Shown: positions 1 to 9,025 of the stretch, piece by piece
Position numbering within the stretch: the stretch's first letter is position 1
How the letters are laid out: every line of letters starts with the position of its first letter
Assembly: GCF_001949145.1 (NCBI RefSeq)
Contig: NW_019091375.1
Coordinates: forward strand, 1,248,316-1,258,833
Length of the DNA stretch: 10,518 bases
Source of the DNA: Acanthaster planci
Taxonomy: Eukaryota > Echinodermata > Asteroidea > Valvatida > Acanthasteridae
Direction of reading: 5' to 3'
Position numbers and translations under genes: made by a program
Notes under the pieces: model-generated
What the model was told of the DNA's origin: nothing
The model's input: only the letters and a program-made list of their open reading frames with translations
Databases searched by the model: none

Positions 1-191
1 TGTGCTCGATCGCCCTAAGCACGCCGCAAGCGTCCAAACCTAGCGCTCTACACACCGCTGATTGGTCCACGCAGGCATTAATTATTTATGATTTTAACTG
101 CCAGTGGCATCCCATGTCTGCTCGTGTTTCGTTACACTAAGTTGTATCCCGCCGTTATCGAACATGCCGTATTCTGTGCCTGGTAGGCCTA

Positions 192-903
192 CTACTGTCT
201 TAATTCACGCCATACCCGGTGGACAGGCGCGCTGTGTGCAACCATCTTTGCCGGAGCTGGTTTGCTTGGCGGCTGCTGAACAATTTTTCGATAACGACAG
301 CGGAAGCCGCACCTGAAGCATCTCCCTGATGGTGACGGTCAGCGAGTGGGACCCACCCCAAACCCAGGCGTGAATCCATTCGACTGCTGATGGCGACGAC
401 TCATTCGGGTGACGCTGGGCTTGGTAAGGCTTTGATCGTGTAGCACGGCTCTTCTTCCTCTTCGATGCAGCTTGCTTAGGCGGAGCAGATACGTTTTTCG
501 TCTTTGCTGTTGCTTGCCAGTTCGTCGGAGAGAAACACGTTGATGACTCCATCATTGGACTTGTCTGTGATACTAATAGGCTTATTTCTTTTTGTAATAT
601 CGGCTATGGCCGTTTCGATTGATTGAGTGGCGGTCTCTTGTCTTGCTTCTTTCACACGTACCAGAGCATCCTCTAGATTAAGAGCTCTTGAGTTAAACTC
701 ATGCTGTATTTTGTTACCTTTAGATTTGAACCTTCACCTTAGCCTCTATCCCTTCCGGCTTTTTGAGCATTCAACTTTCCGTCGATATACTGTTTTACAC
801 TGCCCACAGCCTCGTTAACAATCGACGATATGTCCTTTGCCGTGAGCAGAGAAACTGGTATCGGGTTTCGAGAGGCAGGCAAATTGCTGTCGGAGTCTGT
901 CAT
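192..903 (-). pseudogene. Degenerate retroelement gag/ORF1-like protein with a decayed zinc knuckle
   Basis: A coding-like sequence starts at ATG 903-901 (MTDSDSNLPASRNPIPVSLL) and needs several frame changes to follow. After YIDGKLNAQKA the frame shifts near 745 to FKSKGNKIQHEFNSRALNLE and on through RVKEARQETATQSIETAIAD and VFLSDELASNSKDEKRICSA. A stop is then passed by a shift near 480 into QAASKRKKSRATRSKPYQAQ. Another shift near 320 gives CFRCGFRC, a remnant of a CCHC zinc knuckle, ending at TAG 194-192. The order (charged helical region, basic region, CxxC knuckle) is that of a nucleic-acid-binding structural protein of a retroelement. From general recollection, related SDELASDSEDEK-type proteins occur in animal DIRS-like or similar elements, but I could not check this. 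There is no intact frame, so it is inactive. No reverse transcriptase, integrase or recombinase is in the window, and no terminal repeat is recognised. Confidence 0.65.
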
Positions 904-3181
904 GGCAATGCGGTATACTAGAGCTGTGCACATTGTCAGTACTGGACACACCCAAGCGCAATTTCCAGGAACGCTTTAATAATATAATGAGAGAACTAAG
1001 TAGACGTGTCTGCATAGGCCGTTGTGAAAACCGTCAATGACACTTCTGCATACCTAGTCTTAGTTCCAAAACCTTTCAGTAGTTATTCCGCGACACGAAC
1101 CACATACATACACTGTTAGAGGGCGCTATCACCGAACGAATTGTTCTCGCAGGAAAATCTTGCATATTTTGTTTTCATTTGTTATGTTTTTCATTGATTT
1201 TCCCTCGACTGCCCGGGTTATAGAAGGACATTTGCATGTACTTAGCTATGAGCATCCGTAAAACATGTTCACTCTGATGTTGGCCCATGTTTAAATAAGA
1301 AAACGTAGTTTTTGAACGCGAAGCATGTTGAAAGTCATTTGCGTAACTTCCGCCAATCAAAAGTCACGTAATAATATGGAAGCCCAATCGTACCAAGTTT
1401 TGAAGTACATATATTTTTATTGCAAAACAAGTATTATGAAATAACAGTTTTTGCGAAATAACTCAATATCGTAGGGAAGTAACGCCGGTTAGCTTGACGT
1501 GATTACTGTTGTTTCGTTGATTGTGTAGGCCCGTATATGGGTAATCATCATTAAGGAACATGAGGTTTTCCCTCGTAAGCTTTTAATTCTCCCTTGGTTT
1601 TACGGTAATGCCACTTTGCAGCCCACTATTTACCAATGTACAATTTGTTAGAATTTATGTGGAATATGATTTAGAAACCGGTCTAAGGAATAAAAGTGCT
1701 CGTCTGACAAGTAATCTCCTCACAATCAAAGGAACATTTGCAAATCATTGTGATGTAGACAAAGTTTATTCTGAATCAGGGCGGAATGAAGTCTTTACGA
1801 TAGATGACTGCGTCCGCGATCAAGATGCTCAAAGGTCTACACATATTCAGTCGTCAGAACATTCAGCGTTATGCTGTGAAATCACGTTATGCAGCACACA
1901 CCCACAAAAGGCATTATGTCTGATTTAAGAATGCTGTACAGTGCATGCTCTGCTCATGTCTTACATGGTTGAGTCCGGATATTCTGACATTACAGACTGC
2001 ACTTTATTGGGCACGAGCAAATGATGTCCATGGACCTCAATGAAATGATCAACTGATTCTGCCTCCCATGTGTCTTTTGCTATACAAAACATGTTTATCA
2101 ACTACAGGAATACTCGATCCTGAGGGCACCCTATACCTTTGCTTGTAATTGATTCTGCTGTAGCTCATCGTGGCACTGTTTATCAAGAAAATGAAAACAG
2201 GACACATTAGATTTAGTGTACAGTGTGTTTATTTGACTATATCATCACAATACAGATGCTAAAAAAATGAAACTGTGGTAAGCAGGGTAAAAATCCCTGG
2301 CATTGGCCAAAAAATGGCAAAACTACATTCGGCGTCTGAAAGAGGGTATCTTTTCCAAAAGTGATGAAAGTGAACAAAGAGCAAGGAAAACTTTCCACAA
2401 ATTGCATTCTTAAAACTCCGTCCTCTTGGCAGAAAAAGGAAAACGCAAAACAGAAAGGAATGTTTAAACATTAATCAGCTCCATCCCATTACGCTTTGAC
2501 CCAACAGCAGTGATTTGCGTCGGGCAAAAGTGCACAAACCTCCGTCATCTGTTTGACGCGCACTACAGCATGTTGTGTGGCATTCATTTGGAGAACAACT
2601 TGTGTCCACTGCTTGAAATCACTTACGGCTGCATTATATTTATAGGTATTTCTTTTTAATCTGTTTCAGATGAAAAGCTGGTTACAATTTATATATACAA
2701 GCAAACAGTTTCTAATTCATAATACAACGAATACCTGGTATGGCTGACCTGATCTTAAGTGAAAACGTAATGTACATTTCAATTATTCATCTCCAAGTGT
2801 AACTCATTTCACCGTGGATAAATTGTAGATAAGACTTATGTTTAATCTTATTACACTTCTATAATTATTCCAATGCTTATTAACTGTTTAACACTTTCGA
2901 TATCTCGAACTATTTGTTACAACTGGAAATAAGAGTAACTATAGGTTATCATTAATTACATTATTGAATTATTTTTAAATCAGATAAAGCTTGTATGAAG
3001 AGAGTACCACATTTTCTTGCAACATATGTAATCGTTTAAAACTTTAACCATTCATGCGAACAATTTAGGCCAAAATGTACAAGCACTAATTACAAAGGCA
3101 TTTGGTGTAGTCTCTGTATAGTCTCTGAATAAACAGAAACAAACAAGCTGTAGGTTTTCCTCACCCTAAGAAAAATTGTTT
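904..3181. other. Long AT-rich intergenic region, no gene recognised
   Basis: I see no coding region with recognisable domains here. A plus-strand frame at 1608-1928 (106 codons) and minus-strand frames at 1360-1175 and 2471-2259 show no motif, repeat or splice context that would support them. The 2640-3060 part is strongly AT-rich. Minus-strand poly(A)-like hexamers (ATTAAA at about 2846-2841, AATAAA near 2233-2228) are present but too far from the receptor stop codon to assign. Confidence 0.6.
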
Positions 3182-3287
3182 TGCGTGTGTGTTGTGTTAG
3201 GTCGCACTGCGTTGCGTTGTGTAGCGTGGTGCGGTATGACATGACGTGCTTTGGGTTTTTGTTGTTGCTGCTACTGCTGCAGCGAGC
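3182..3287. repeat. Low-complexity GT-rich and CTG/TTG-rich tract
   Basis: Positions about 3182-3240 are imperfect GT/GCGT runs (TGCGTGTGTGTTGTG, then GCGTTGCGTTGTG). About 3255-3281 is an imperfect triplet run (TTTTTGTTGTTGCTGCTACT followed by GCTGCAG). It directly borders the paralogous fragment at 3313 and may have been a slippage or recombination point. No gene is supported here. Confidence 0.7.
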
Positions 3288-3312
3288 TAGGGCACTTGCT
3301 GCAATGCATGAC

Positions 3313-3415
3313 TGACAATCGCCAGACGGTGACTCACTGAGCTCCTGCACACTAGACGACTGCACGCAATGAAGGAGACTATCATCTGGTTAGGAGGACA
3401 CACAGGTGCATCCTT
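3313..3415 (-). pseudogene. Broken paralogous fragment of the NACHT-LRR exon
   Basis: On the minus strand this segment is a decayed copy of the exon part that precedes the LRRs. The best block, 3313-3377, aligns by eye to 4491-4555 at roughly four of five positions. In protein terms DSLLHCVQSSSVQELSESPS here matches DNILHTVQSSGLQELLESQS in the intact exon. Just upstream, SKDAPVCPPN matches CKDMPEFPSD but in another frame: a net 4-nt deletion near 3390 shifts the frame, and a TAA follows in the downstream frame. Similarity fades on both sides, into a GT-rich and triplet-rich tract below 3290. It is probably a remnant of a tandem duplication of this exon or of a neighbouring paralogue. It lies about 380 nt beyond the intact stop codon, so it could be transcribed as 3' UTR. 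Confidence 0.7.
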
Positions 3416-3793
3416 GCTGACTGCCCCAGAAGGTTTCCAACACAGCAGTGGAGTGCAAACACCCAAACAACTTAATGTGCTGTACTTAATATAAAGCCTG
3501 TTAAACTGACAACTCCATTGTTGATTTTCTGTGGAATAGGCTAGCTTTGTGAGTTGTCAAAGTGTGCTCTTAATTAAAGTAAAACATGCAATTCAGCCAA
3601 CTGTTGAAATGTGGCTTTAACGAAATAAACCAGCAATAAAACAAGTGGCGTCAGGCCAAAATGGCTGAATAAAACTGAATAAATCTGTATGCAGTTTCCT
3701 CGCAATGCAGATTATATGCTTACATATGCAAGCGTTTCTCTTGTCAGAATAACACTGAGACTAAAAGAAAGAATAGCAAACCGCACCCTTTTC
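3416..3793 (-). other. Region immediately 3' of the receptor stop codon (probable 3' UTR)
   Basis: This lies directly after the stop codon on the minus strand. No AATAAA or ATTAAA was found on that strand within it, so the transcript end is not located. On the plus strand there are several AATAAA motifs (3624-3680), which would matter only for a transcript in the other direction, and no plus-strand gene is evident. Confidence 0.5.
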
Positions 3794-6700
3794 CTATTGC
3801 ATGCTACACATATATGGTAACGTCTGTGTATCGACCCCAGTTTCGTAGAGTCTTTGATCATCCTTGTCAGTTTGAGTCAGTGTCTGATCCGCTGGCCTAA
3901 CTTTCAGTGACGAGGCTTGTGTCATCTTTGGCAGCCTCAGTGATTCACACCACTCTTTCAGTTCCTCGATATTTACAATGACAAGCTCCTTAAGGGACGG
4001 CACGATATTTGACTTCTCCATGGTACTTCGAAACGTGTCTGCTGTAGTTTCTGTTAATTTTTCTGGTGGATGTAAGCATGATATATGAAGACAGGTGATT
4101 CCACAAAGATGCCCCAAAGTTTCTGACAGGAACCCAACAAATTTTTCGGCCGGAGAACCATGCAGTAGATACAGGGTTTCAAGCCTTCCCCAAGTACTGA
4201 TTTCCTTCTGGACTTTGTCAAACCCTTTCAAGGTCACTTTGTACAGAGAAAGTCTAAGGTCAGTCAACGTTTCGCAACCATTTAGAGCTTTTGCCACCTT
4301 GAAGAAAGCCTCATCGTCAAACTCCTTATTCAAGCGAAAATCTAGTTTCCGAATATTCTTCAGTTTGTTCATTTTGTCGAACAAAGTAACCATGTCATTA
4401 GAACTAAGAATTGTCCCTATGAGAACGAGACTTTCAAGCTTCGAGTGACGATGAAGAGATTGAGTTAGCTCTGATGATGCACTAGATGAGTGACATTCAC
4501 CAGACTGTGACTCCAAGAGCTCCTGTAGACCAGACGACTGCACGGTATGAAGGATATTGTCGTCTGACCAGTCAGAAGGAAACTCAGGCATGTCTTTGCA
4601 GCAAGAAGCTATTCTGCCACGCAACTGTTTGGATGTTTCTGGGTCCAGCTTGGTGTCACGGTCTTTATTGTACAACTTCCTAACTTTGTCCAAGACTCCC
4701 GGTGCAAAGTGGTCAAAGTATTCCTCAAGTTCAGTCCAGGTGTGCTTGCCAACGTGGAACAACTCTATCGATTTCAAGGTGGAGCTGTCTACTTGCATGA
4801 GAAAATACGAGAGGAGCTTAATCTTGTGGCTGGAAATACCCATCAGGCGGAGGTTACCACTGACACAGACAAAATGAAGCTTTTTTTGGGAGGCGCAGTC
4901 CAACTTGCTTTCAAAAATCAGTTTCATGGCAAGCTCAACAGTCTTCTGGTGCTTTAGCACATCTGTAAAAGCGTTTGGTGCAGGTGGGGACTTTGCAAGT
5001 TCGGATTTCATTTCTGACAAAGTGGATTTAGCACAATCTTTGGTCTGACTGGCAAAGAGAACTATGTTATTCAGTTTTTGATCACAGAGTTTCTTGCTTA
5101 ACATCTTTCGAACCAGTGAGGATCTTGATTCGCTGTTTTGATTTAAGTGAATACCAGCGCATAATTCTTGCAGTGCTTCTAACACAAAAGTAGCGGCTCC
5201 ATCTCCTGGTATCGAGGGAACAATATCCCCTTGTTCACTGTGTTCACAAGATTTTTCAGGAATTACTTGGACAGGGCAGAGAAGTCCCACTTGCTCAGCC
5301 ATGTCAAGCACATTCTTTCTCCCTCTACCAGATTCTACAAAATCTGCATCTTTGAAAGCTGTCGGTTGTTCAAGGTCCTCCATATTTCCAACAACCACTT
5401 GGCCAAGTTTATCAATTACGCCTAACTGTTCACGACTGAACGCAGTTTTAATACCGTCATGGTTTCTTGGCAGCGGATCAGATTTTCCCTTATCGACAAT
5501 GCACTTCAACAGACGCAAGAACAGCACACCACTGGAAGCACCGTCCTGGAAAGCAATGCCGTTTGTCCAAAATGACAGCCGACAAAAAACTGAGAGGTAA
5601 AGTGGCAAACACGCTACATCGGGGGTGGGAAAGTCAACTTTCACATATTCTACCAGTTTGTGAAATACATCTCCATAGTTAAGCGTGCTGTATACATCTA
5701 TTGGGTAATGGCTCTGTTGTGATCCTTCAGTCCTCGGACTTGTTGGTGCTTTTTCCAGCTTGTCAGCATGAGATCTTCCATTATCGTTGTCACTGTCCTG
5801 TTTGTGATCCATATACGCAAACTGATCCTGAGATGGTTCACCTGTCTTACTAGTTTGTCGTTTAAGACTTTTGTCACTGCATTCGGATATTTTTGCATCC
5901 TTGATGCCTGATAGTGATTGTTCTTCTGTCGTTATCAGCGGTGACGTTTCACCACTCTGTCTTGCTTTATCCACATTTGAACCATCTTCATTTTCAGGCT
6001 TCTTGTTTTCTATGATGTCCCGATCGGTAGATTGTGAGCGTACATTGATTGTGTTACTGCTTTTGCTTCCTATCTGAGTTCGGGTGGCTGTTTTGGATTT
6101 TACTAGTAATTGTTTAACATAAAACTCAGCATTTTCTTTTGAAAAACCTGCCAGTATAACATACCGCAGGTTTTCCTTTAGGCACATTTCATCCGCAAGC
6201 CCCGTGTCCCTTGTAGTCATTACTACGTGCATTCCTGAAGAGATCTGATCTTTTATGGTAACAAGAACAAGTTGTATGTCCTTTTTATTCTCACAACCAT
6301 CCACGAGGGTAGCCACGTCCCTGGCATTATGTGAGCAATATTCATTAATTAATTTTGCCGAAAAGTCTTCACCCTTTGGAAGGAGGTACTGAGCAACGGC
6401 CTCTCCGAGACTTTTTGCTGTCCCGAGGATCTTTGCAGGCAAAACAAAGACACATTTCTTCCGTCCAAGCAGCGCCTGCTCTCTCCCCAAGGCCCAGTCA
6501 GTTGCCACTTTGTGCAAGAAAGTCGTCTTACCACTACCTGAAACGCCTTGAATTAGAACATGATTGCTTGCCAACTTGGATATGCCATCAGTAAATAGTT
6601 CAGATTCGGAATCTAGCTTATACCTTAGCCAGCCTCCCTGCATGTGAACATTGGCAAATAGGTCTGGAGGGGTATAAACATCATCCATTTCTGCCTTGTC

Positions 6701-6816
6701 TACGTCATCCCATGTCCAGGGCGTAACAGGAAGTCTGCTCATTTCCCTTTTCACTAGTGATTTTATTTTTTCGACCAGCGGCGCTACATCTATGTTTGAG
6801 TCACTGTCGTCATGCC
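3794..6816 (-). CDS. Ig-NACHT receptor gene: long 3' exon, NACHT NTPase plus leucine-rich repeats
   Basis: This 3' exon encodes about 1,007 residues up to TAG 3796-3794. Numbering from the split Gly at its start, the pre-NACHT motif DDVYTPP is near 45-51. Walker A GVSGSGKTT is at 91-99, a Walker-B-like ATLVDGCEN ends near 177, and sensor-1-like VVMTTRD is at 198-204. AGFSKENAEFYVKQLL is followed by a polar insertion at about 239-376, then CLPLYLSVFCRL (403-414), as in the helical region after NACHT. Residues 793-961 hold about five NLR-type LRRs of 25-35 residues (LESLVL, IRKLDF, LTDLRL, LETLYL, ITCLHI, LKELVI). By family this is a STAND NTPase switch that may oligomerise on activation. No death-fold domain is visible. 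The start is chosen for the strong phase-1 acceptor TTCTCTTTTTTCAG (AG at 6818-6817); the frame stays open to 7068, so a longer exon is possible. No poly(A) signal is evident just downstream. Confidence 0.88.
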
Positions 6817-7068
6817 CTGAAAAAAGAGAATTCAAGAGACAATGAATGTACATGTTTAAGTCTACCTTAAAAATGTCTTGAAAGTACCGGTCTTTCGTTT
6901 CACTGCACAGTAAGTTTTGCCAATGGTTTGTTTTGAGAGTACGAATTCTTGGTTCAGTCGACAAAATGAGAAATGAAAAGGTCGTTTTATCGATGAGGGT
7001 AATAAAAATGTATCCATTAAATTTAATTTTATGAGAGAGGACGAATGGCTCTATTCCTGACCGTTGAG
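6817..7068 (-). other. Ambiguous segment: 3' part of the TM-NACHT intron or 5' extension of the NACHT exon
   Basis: The NACHT reading frame stays open upstream of 6816 for 84 codons, back to an in-phase acceptor ATATTTCAG (AG at 7070-7069, phase 1). Two further in-phase AGs lie at 7058-7057 and 7052-7051. If this segment is exonic, it adds a stretch containing YIFITLID and FSFLILST and then a more polar part (HWQNLLCSETKDRYFQDIF). Against this, the intron from 7126 would be only 58 nt, and a much stronger acceptor sits at 6818-6817. I favour an intron from 7126 to 6817 (310 nt), but an 84-codon stop-free run in AT-rich DNA is uncommon by chance. Both choices are phase 1 and preserve the downstream frame. 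Confidence 0.5.
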
Positions 7069-7126
7069 CTGAAATATAACCACAGTCTCATTGGTTAAAT
7101 TAAATAAATCTGTAGGCTCTACGTAC

Positions 7127-7279
7127 CCTCCAACTGAATGCTTTCATAACCAGTAGGCCTTTGCCCTTGTCTTAAGTGTGGTCTGGGTTTCCGCCTCCAA
7201 CACAAGACACAAAGAGCTGCCACAATAACCACTGGGATACAACTGCACACAAGGGCGACGACGACAACAAAAGAAGGAT
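7127..7279 (-). CDS. Ig-NACHT receptor gene: transmembrane and juxtamembrane exon
   Basis: This 153-nt exon (51 codons) is too short to stand out as an ORF but is clearly coding. It starts D-P-S, runs into a hydrophobic stretch beginning FVVVVALVCSCIPVVIVAAL and ending CVLCW, then a basic stop-transfer run RRKPRPHLRQGQR and a tail TGYESIQLEG. This is the pattern of a type I single-pass anchor with the C-terminus in the cytosol. The two Cys at the inner face could be palmitoylated, and YESI fits the YxxPhi endocytic/sorting pattern; both are inferences. The acceptor is CCAACCTAG after a T-rich tract (AG at 7281-7280). The donor is GAGG|GTACGT (GT at 7126-7125). Both are phase 1, so the exon fits between the last Ig exon and the NACHT exon. 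Without splicing, translation would stop at TAG 7121-7119. Confidence 0.85.
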
Positions 7280-7445
7280 CTAGGTTGGAATCAAATAAAA
7301 AAGAGCCCTACAAATATCCGAGAGATTCAATATTTCTGCAGAATGGAAAATTGGAAGGACATTAGACCCGATGACAACATCATTCTAGCTATTAATATGT
7401 TTAAATTGAAACACAAACTTCAAGAGTTTAAAACAAGTCACGTAC

Positions 7446-7805
7446 CTTTTGTTACCAAATCTTGGTACGATCTGACCAAATCATGCTTTTCATAAAATAC
7501 GTGGCACCAGTATCTGACGTCTCCATCTTGGAAGCAGTTGTTGAGGATCAGGGAACCTTCAGGTGTTATGTCGAAGCATCCTCTATCTCCAAGATCGGAC
7601 AGTTTCTTGGTGCCTTCTGGTAGATTCAGCTTGCCAATAAAAGTAGCTGTCTTTTTGTCAGGTTTTCCGAACGACCAGAAGACAATGGCTTCATTCACCG
7701 AGATGTTTGGTCTGGCAAGGCAAGCTAGTGTCATTTCTTTACCAGGTTCAAAGGTTTCAGAGACACCTGAAATTGGTCTGCCATCGTCCAGAGGAAAGTT
7801 ATCAC
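7446..7805 (-). CDS. Ig-NACHT receptor gene: Ig domain exon 4 (YWCHVF type, membrane-proximal)
   Basis: This 360-nt exon (120 codons) encodes the fourth and membrane-proximal Ig domain. Key residues in exon numbering are C29 (MTLACLARP), W44 (IVFWSFGK) and C101 in RYWCHVFYE. C77 and C91 may form an additional disulfide between the central strands. NIS at 34-36 is a potential N-glycosylation site. The acceptor is CACTCAG (AG at 7807-7806), preceded by a long pyrimidine-rich run (TTTTCTTTCTTTTCTCTC-like), and the donor is G|GTACGT (GT at 7445-7444). Both are phase 1. It is the partner of the second Ig exon. The next exon downstream on this strand, after a 166-nt intron, is the transmembrane segment. 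Confidence 0.87.
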
Positions 7806-8265
7806 CTGAGTGCATGAGAGAAAAGAAAGAAAATAAAGTTTGATTGTTAGGGTTCACTAAGGGGTCAATTTTCCCTTGTTGCCCACAGTTAGTTTGTGCA
7901 CACGTTCATGTGATTTTCTAGATCGGGTGCGTAACTTGAAGCATTGCTTGTATTTAGCATGGGCTTGTGTCTTGGTCTAGGTACATTCCAGAAGATTGAC
8001 TGAACGGTCAATGAAAACCTGACCATCTCCTTTGTAATTTGGGATTTTAAAATTAGCAGCTGTTAAGGAAGCGGGTTAATTAATACATGTAGATTAGAAT
8101 TACAACTGAATGCAGCTACGAAAAGCTTCGTTCCTTGAAGCCTCTATATGATTTAGGATCAGAAGGCCATTACCAGGGAATTACAAAAAACAAATTCCCC
8201 TAGCACGGGCCCATCATGTAGTACCTCCATGGAAGGAGTACTTTTTGAGCACTGCAACCACTTAC
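7806..8265 (-). other. Intron between Ig exons 3 and 4
   Basis: This is a 460-nt intron with a GTAAG donor and a pyrimidine-rich acceptor, phase 1 on both sides. It holds no open frame with Ig features and no recognisable repeat. Confidence 0.75.
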
Positions 8266-8586
8266 CTATTACACGGACTTCGATTTCTGCAACACTCTCA
8301 GTATACACAACGCTACATTTGTACTTCCCAGCATGGTCGCGCTCGGTTGAAGCGATAGCCAGACCAAAATCACTGGTCAAATTAAAACCTGTGTCCGCTT
8401 CCACCTGATTTGTCGACAAGTTGTAACTGAGGAGAAGTCGATCTGAGGTGTCGATCTTCAGCCACTGAATCGCACAGGTTGCAGTGCCTGGCTTCCAGTT
8501 GCAAGGAAGAACCTGACGCAGTCCTTTTTGGAGGTAGAATGATGTTTCAGATGCCCTCAGAGCATCACCAGAGGGATTTAGCCCAT
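8266..8586 (-). CDS. Ig-NACHT receptor gene: Ig domain exon 3 (V-type)
   Basis: This 321-nt exon (107 codons) encodes the third Ig domain. Key residues in exon numbering are C29 (VLPCNW), W42 (IQWLK), and the F-strand motif RDHAGKYKC ending at C91, followed by a G strand ending RVIG. C38 is an extra cysteine. NLS (56-58) and NLT (69-71) are potential N-glycosylation sites, in keeping with an extracellular location. The acceptor is TTTTTGGCAG (AG at 8588-8587) and the donor is G|GTAAGT-like (GT at 8265-8264, GTAAG). Both are phase 1. The intron separating it from the preceding Ig exon is only 106 nt (8692-8587), which strongly supports membership of the same transcript. It resembles the first visible Ig exon rather than its immediate neighbours. 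Confidence 0.87.
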
Positions 8587-8692
8587 CTGCCAAAAATTTG
8601 GAAATTACGATGGGTTTCTGTCAGTGTATGCAAAACGTTTAATTGACCGAAAAATGTTTAACGTTGCTCCTCTTAACACCTATATGAATTAC

Positions 8693-9025
8693 CTTTTATT
8701 TCGATATCGGTGTAGCAATTTCTGAGAGTCTCATCTGACTGAAATACGTGACACCAGAATCGCTGGTTATCATGTACATCATTCAGGGAGTTGACTGTAA
8801 GAGAAGCATCGCTACCAATGCTATAATCAGCGCCATGTTGGATCTGCAGGGTGACGCCATCAGAGAAACGTGCACCAATGATCTCTGTATCTGTAGTGAC
8901 GCCCTCTCCCATTGACCAATACACTACGGATGGTGCGTCGGGTGACTGTGATGCGCACTGGCACGGTAGCGTCTGTCTGCGTCCTCCCTGGATGACAGCA
9001 GAGGACGATGCCTCACTGACTCTGG
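8693..9025 (-). CDS. Ig-NACHT receptor gene: Ig domain exon 2 (FWCHVF type)
   Basis: This 333-nt exon (111 codons) encodes the second Ig domain. In exon numbering the first core Cys is C22 (in TLPCQC), the core Trp is W37 (VVYWSMGE), and the second Cys is C92 within RFWCHVFQ. That F strand lacks the usual D-x-G-x-Y and has aromatic-Trp-Cys instead. C24 and C104 could form a second disulfide. The acceptor is TTCCCAG (AG at 9027-9026), preceded by a short pyrimidine tract, and the donor is G|GTAATT (GT at 8692-8691). Both are phase 1. The domain pairs with the fourth Ig exon, which has VFWSFGK and YWCHVFYE at the same places. The reading frame continues about 100 nt upstream of the first start-like codon in the frame, as expected for an internal exon with no initiation codon. 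The role is inferred to be extracellular binding. Confidence 0.85.

Noticed and set aside
205-555. Single 116-codon minus-strand ORF as a standalone gene
   Set aside because: Only its middle (basic run) fits the decayed retroelement protein; the ends are out of frame with the preceding and following homologous pieces.
1608-1928. Plus-strand 106-codon open frame
   Set aside because: No recognisable motif, ordinary composition for the region, no splice or promoter context; probably a chance open frame.
2259-2471. Minus-strand 70-codon frame rich in Phe and Leu
   Set aside because: Looks hydrophobic only because the DNA is T-rich on that strand; no signal peptide or anchor layout and no neighbours to join.
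3719-3734. Near-palindrome GCTTACATATGCAAGC as a regulatory site or terminator
   Set aside because: Short, imperfect and isolated; no supporting context in the probable 3' UTR.
4095-4957. Plus-strand open frames opposite the LRR region
   Set aside because: They are antisense shadows of the long NACHT-LRR exon and carry no domain of their own.
5698-5898. Minus-strand frame overlapping the NACHT insertion in another phase
   Set aside because: Overlaps the intact 1,007-codon frame on the same strand; a shadow.
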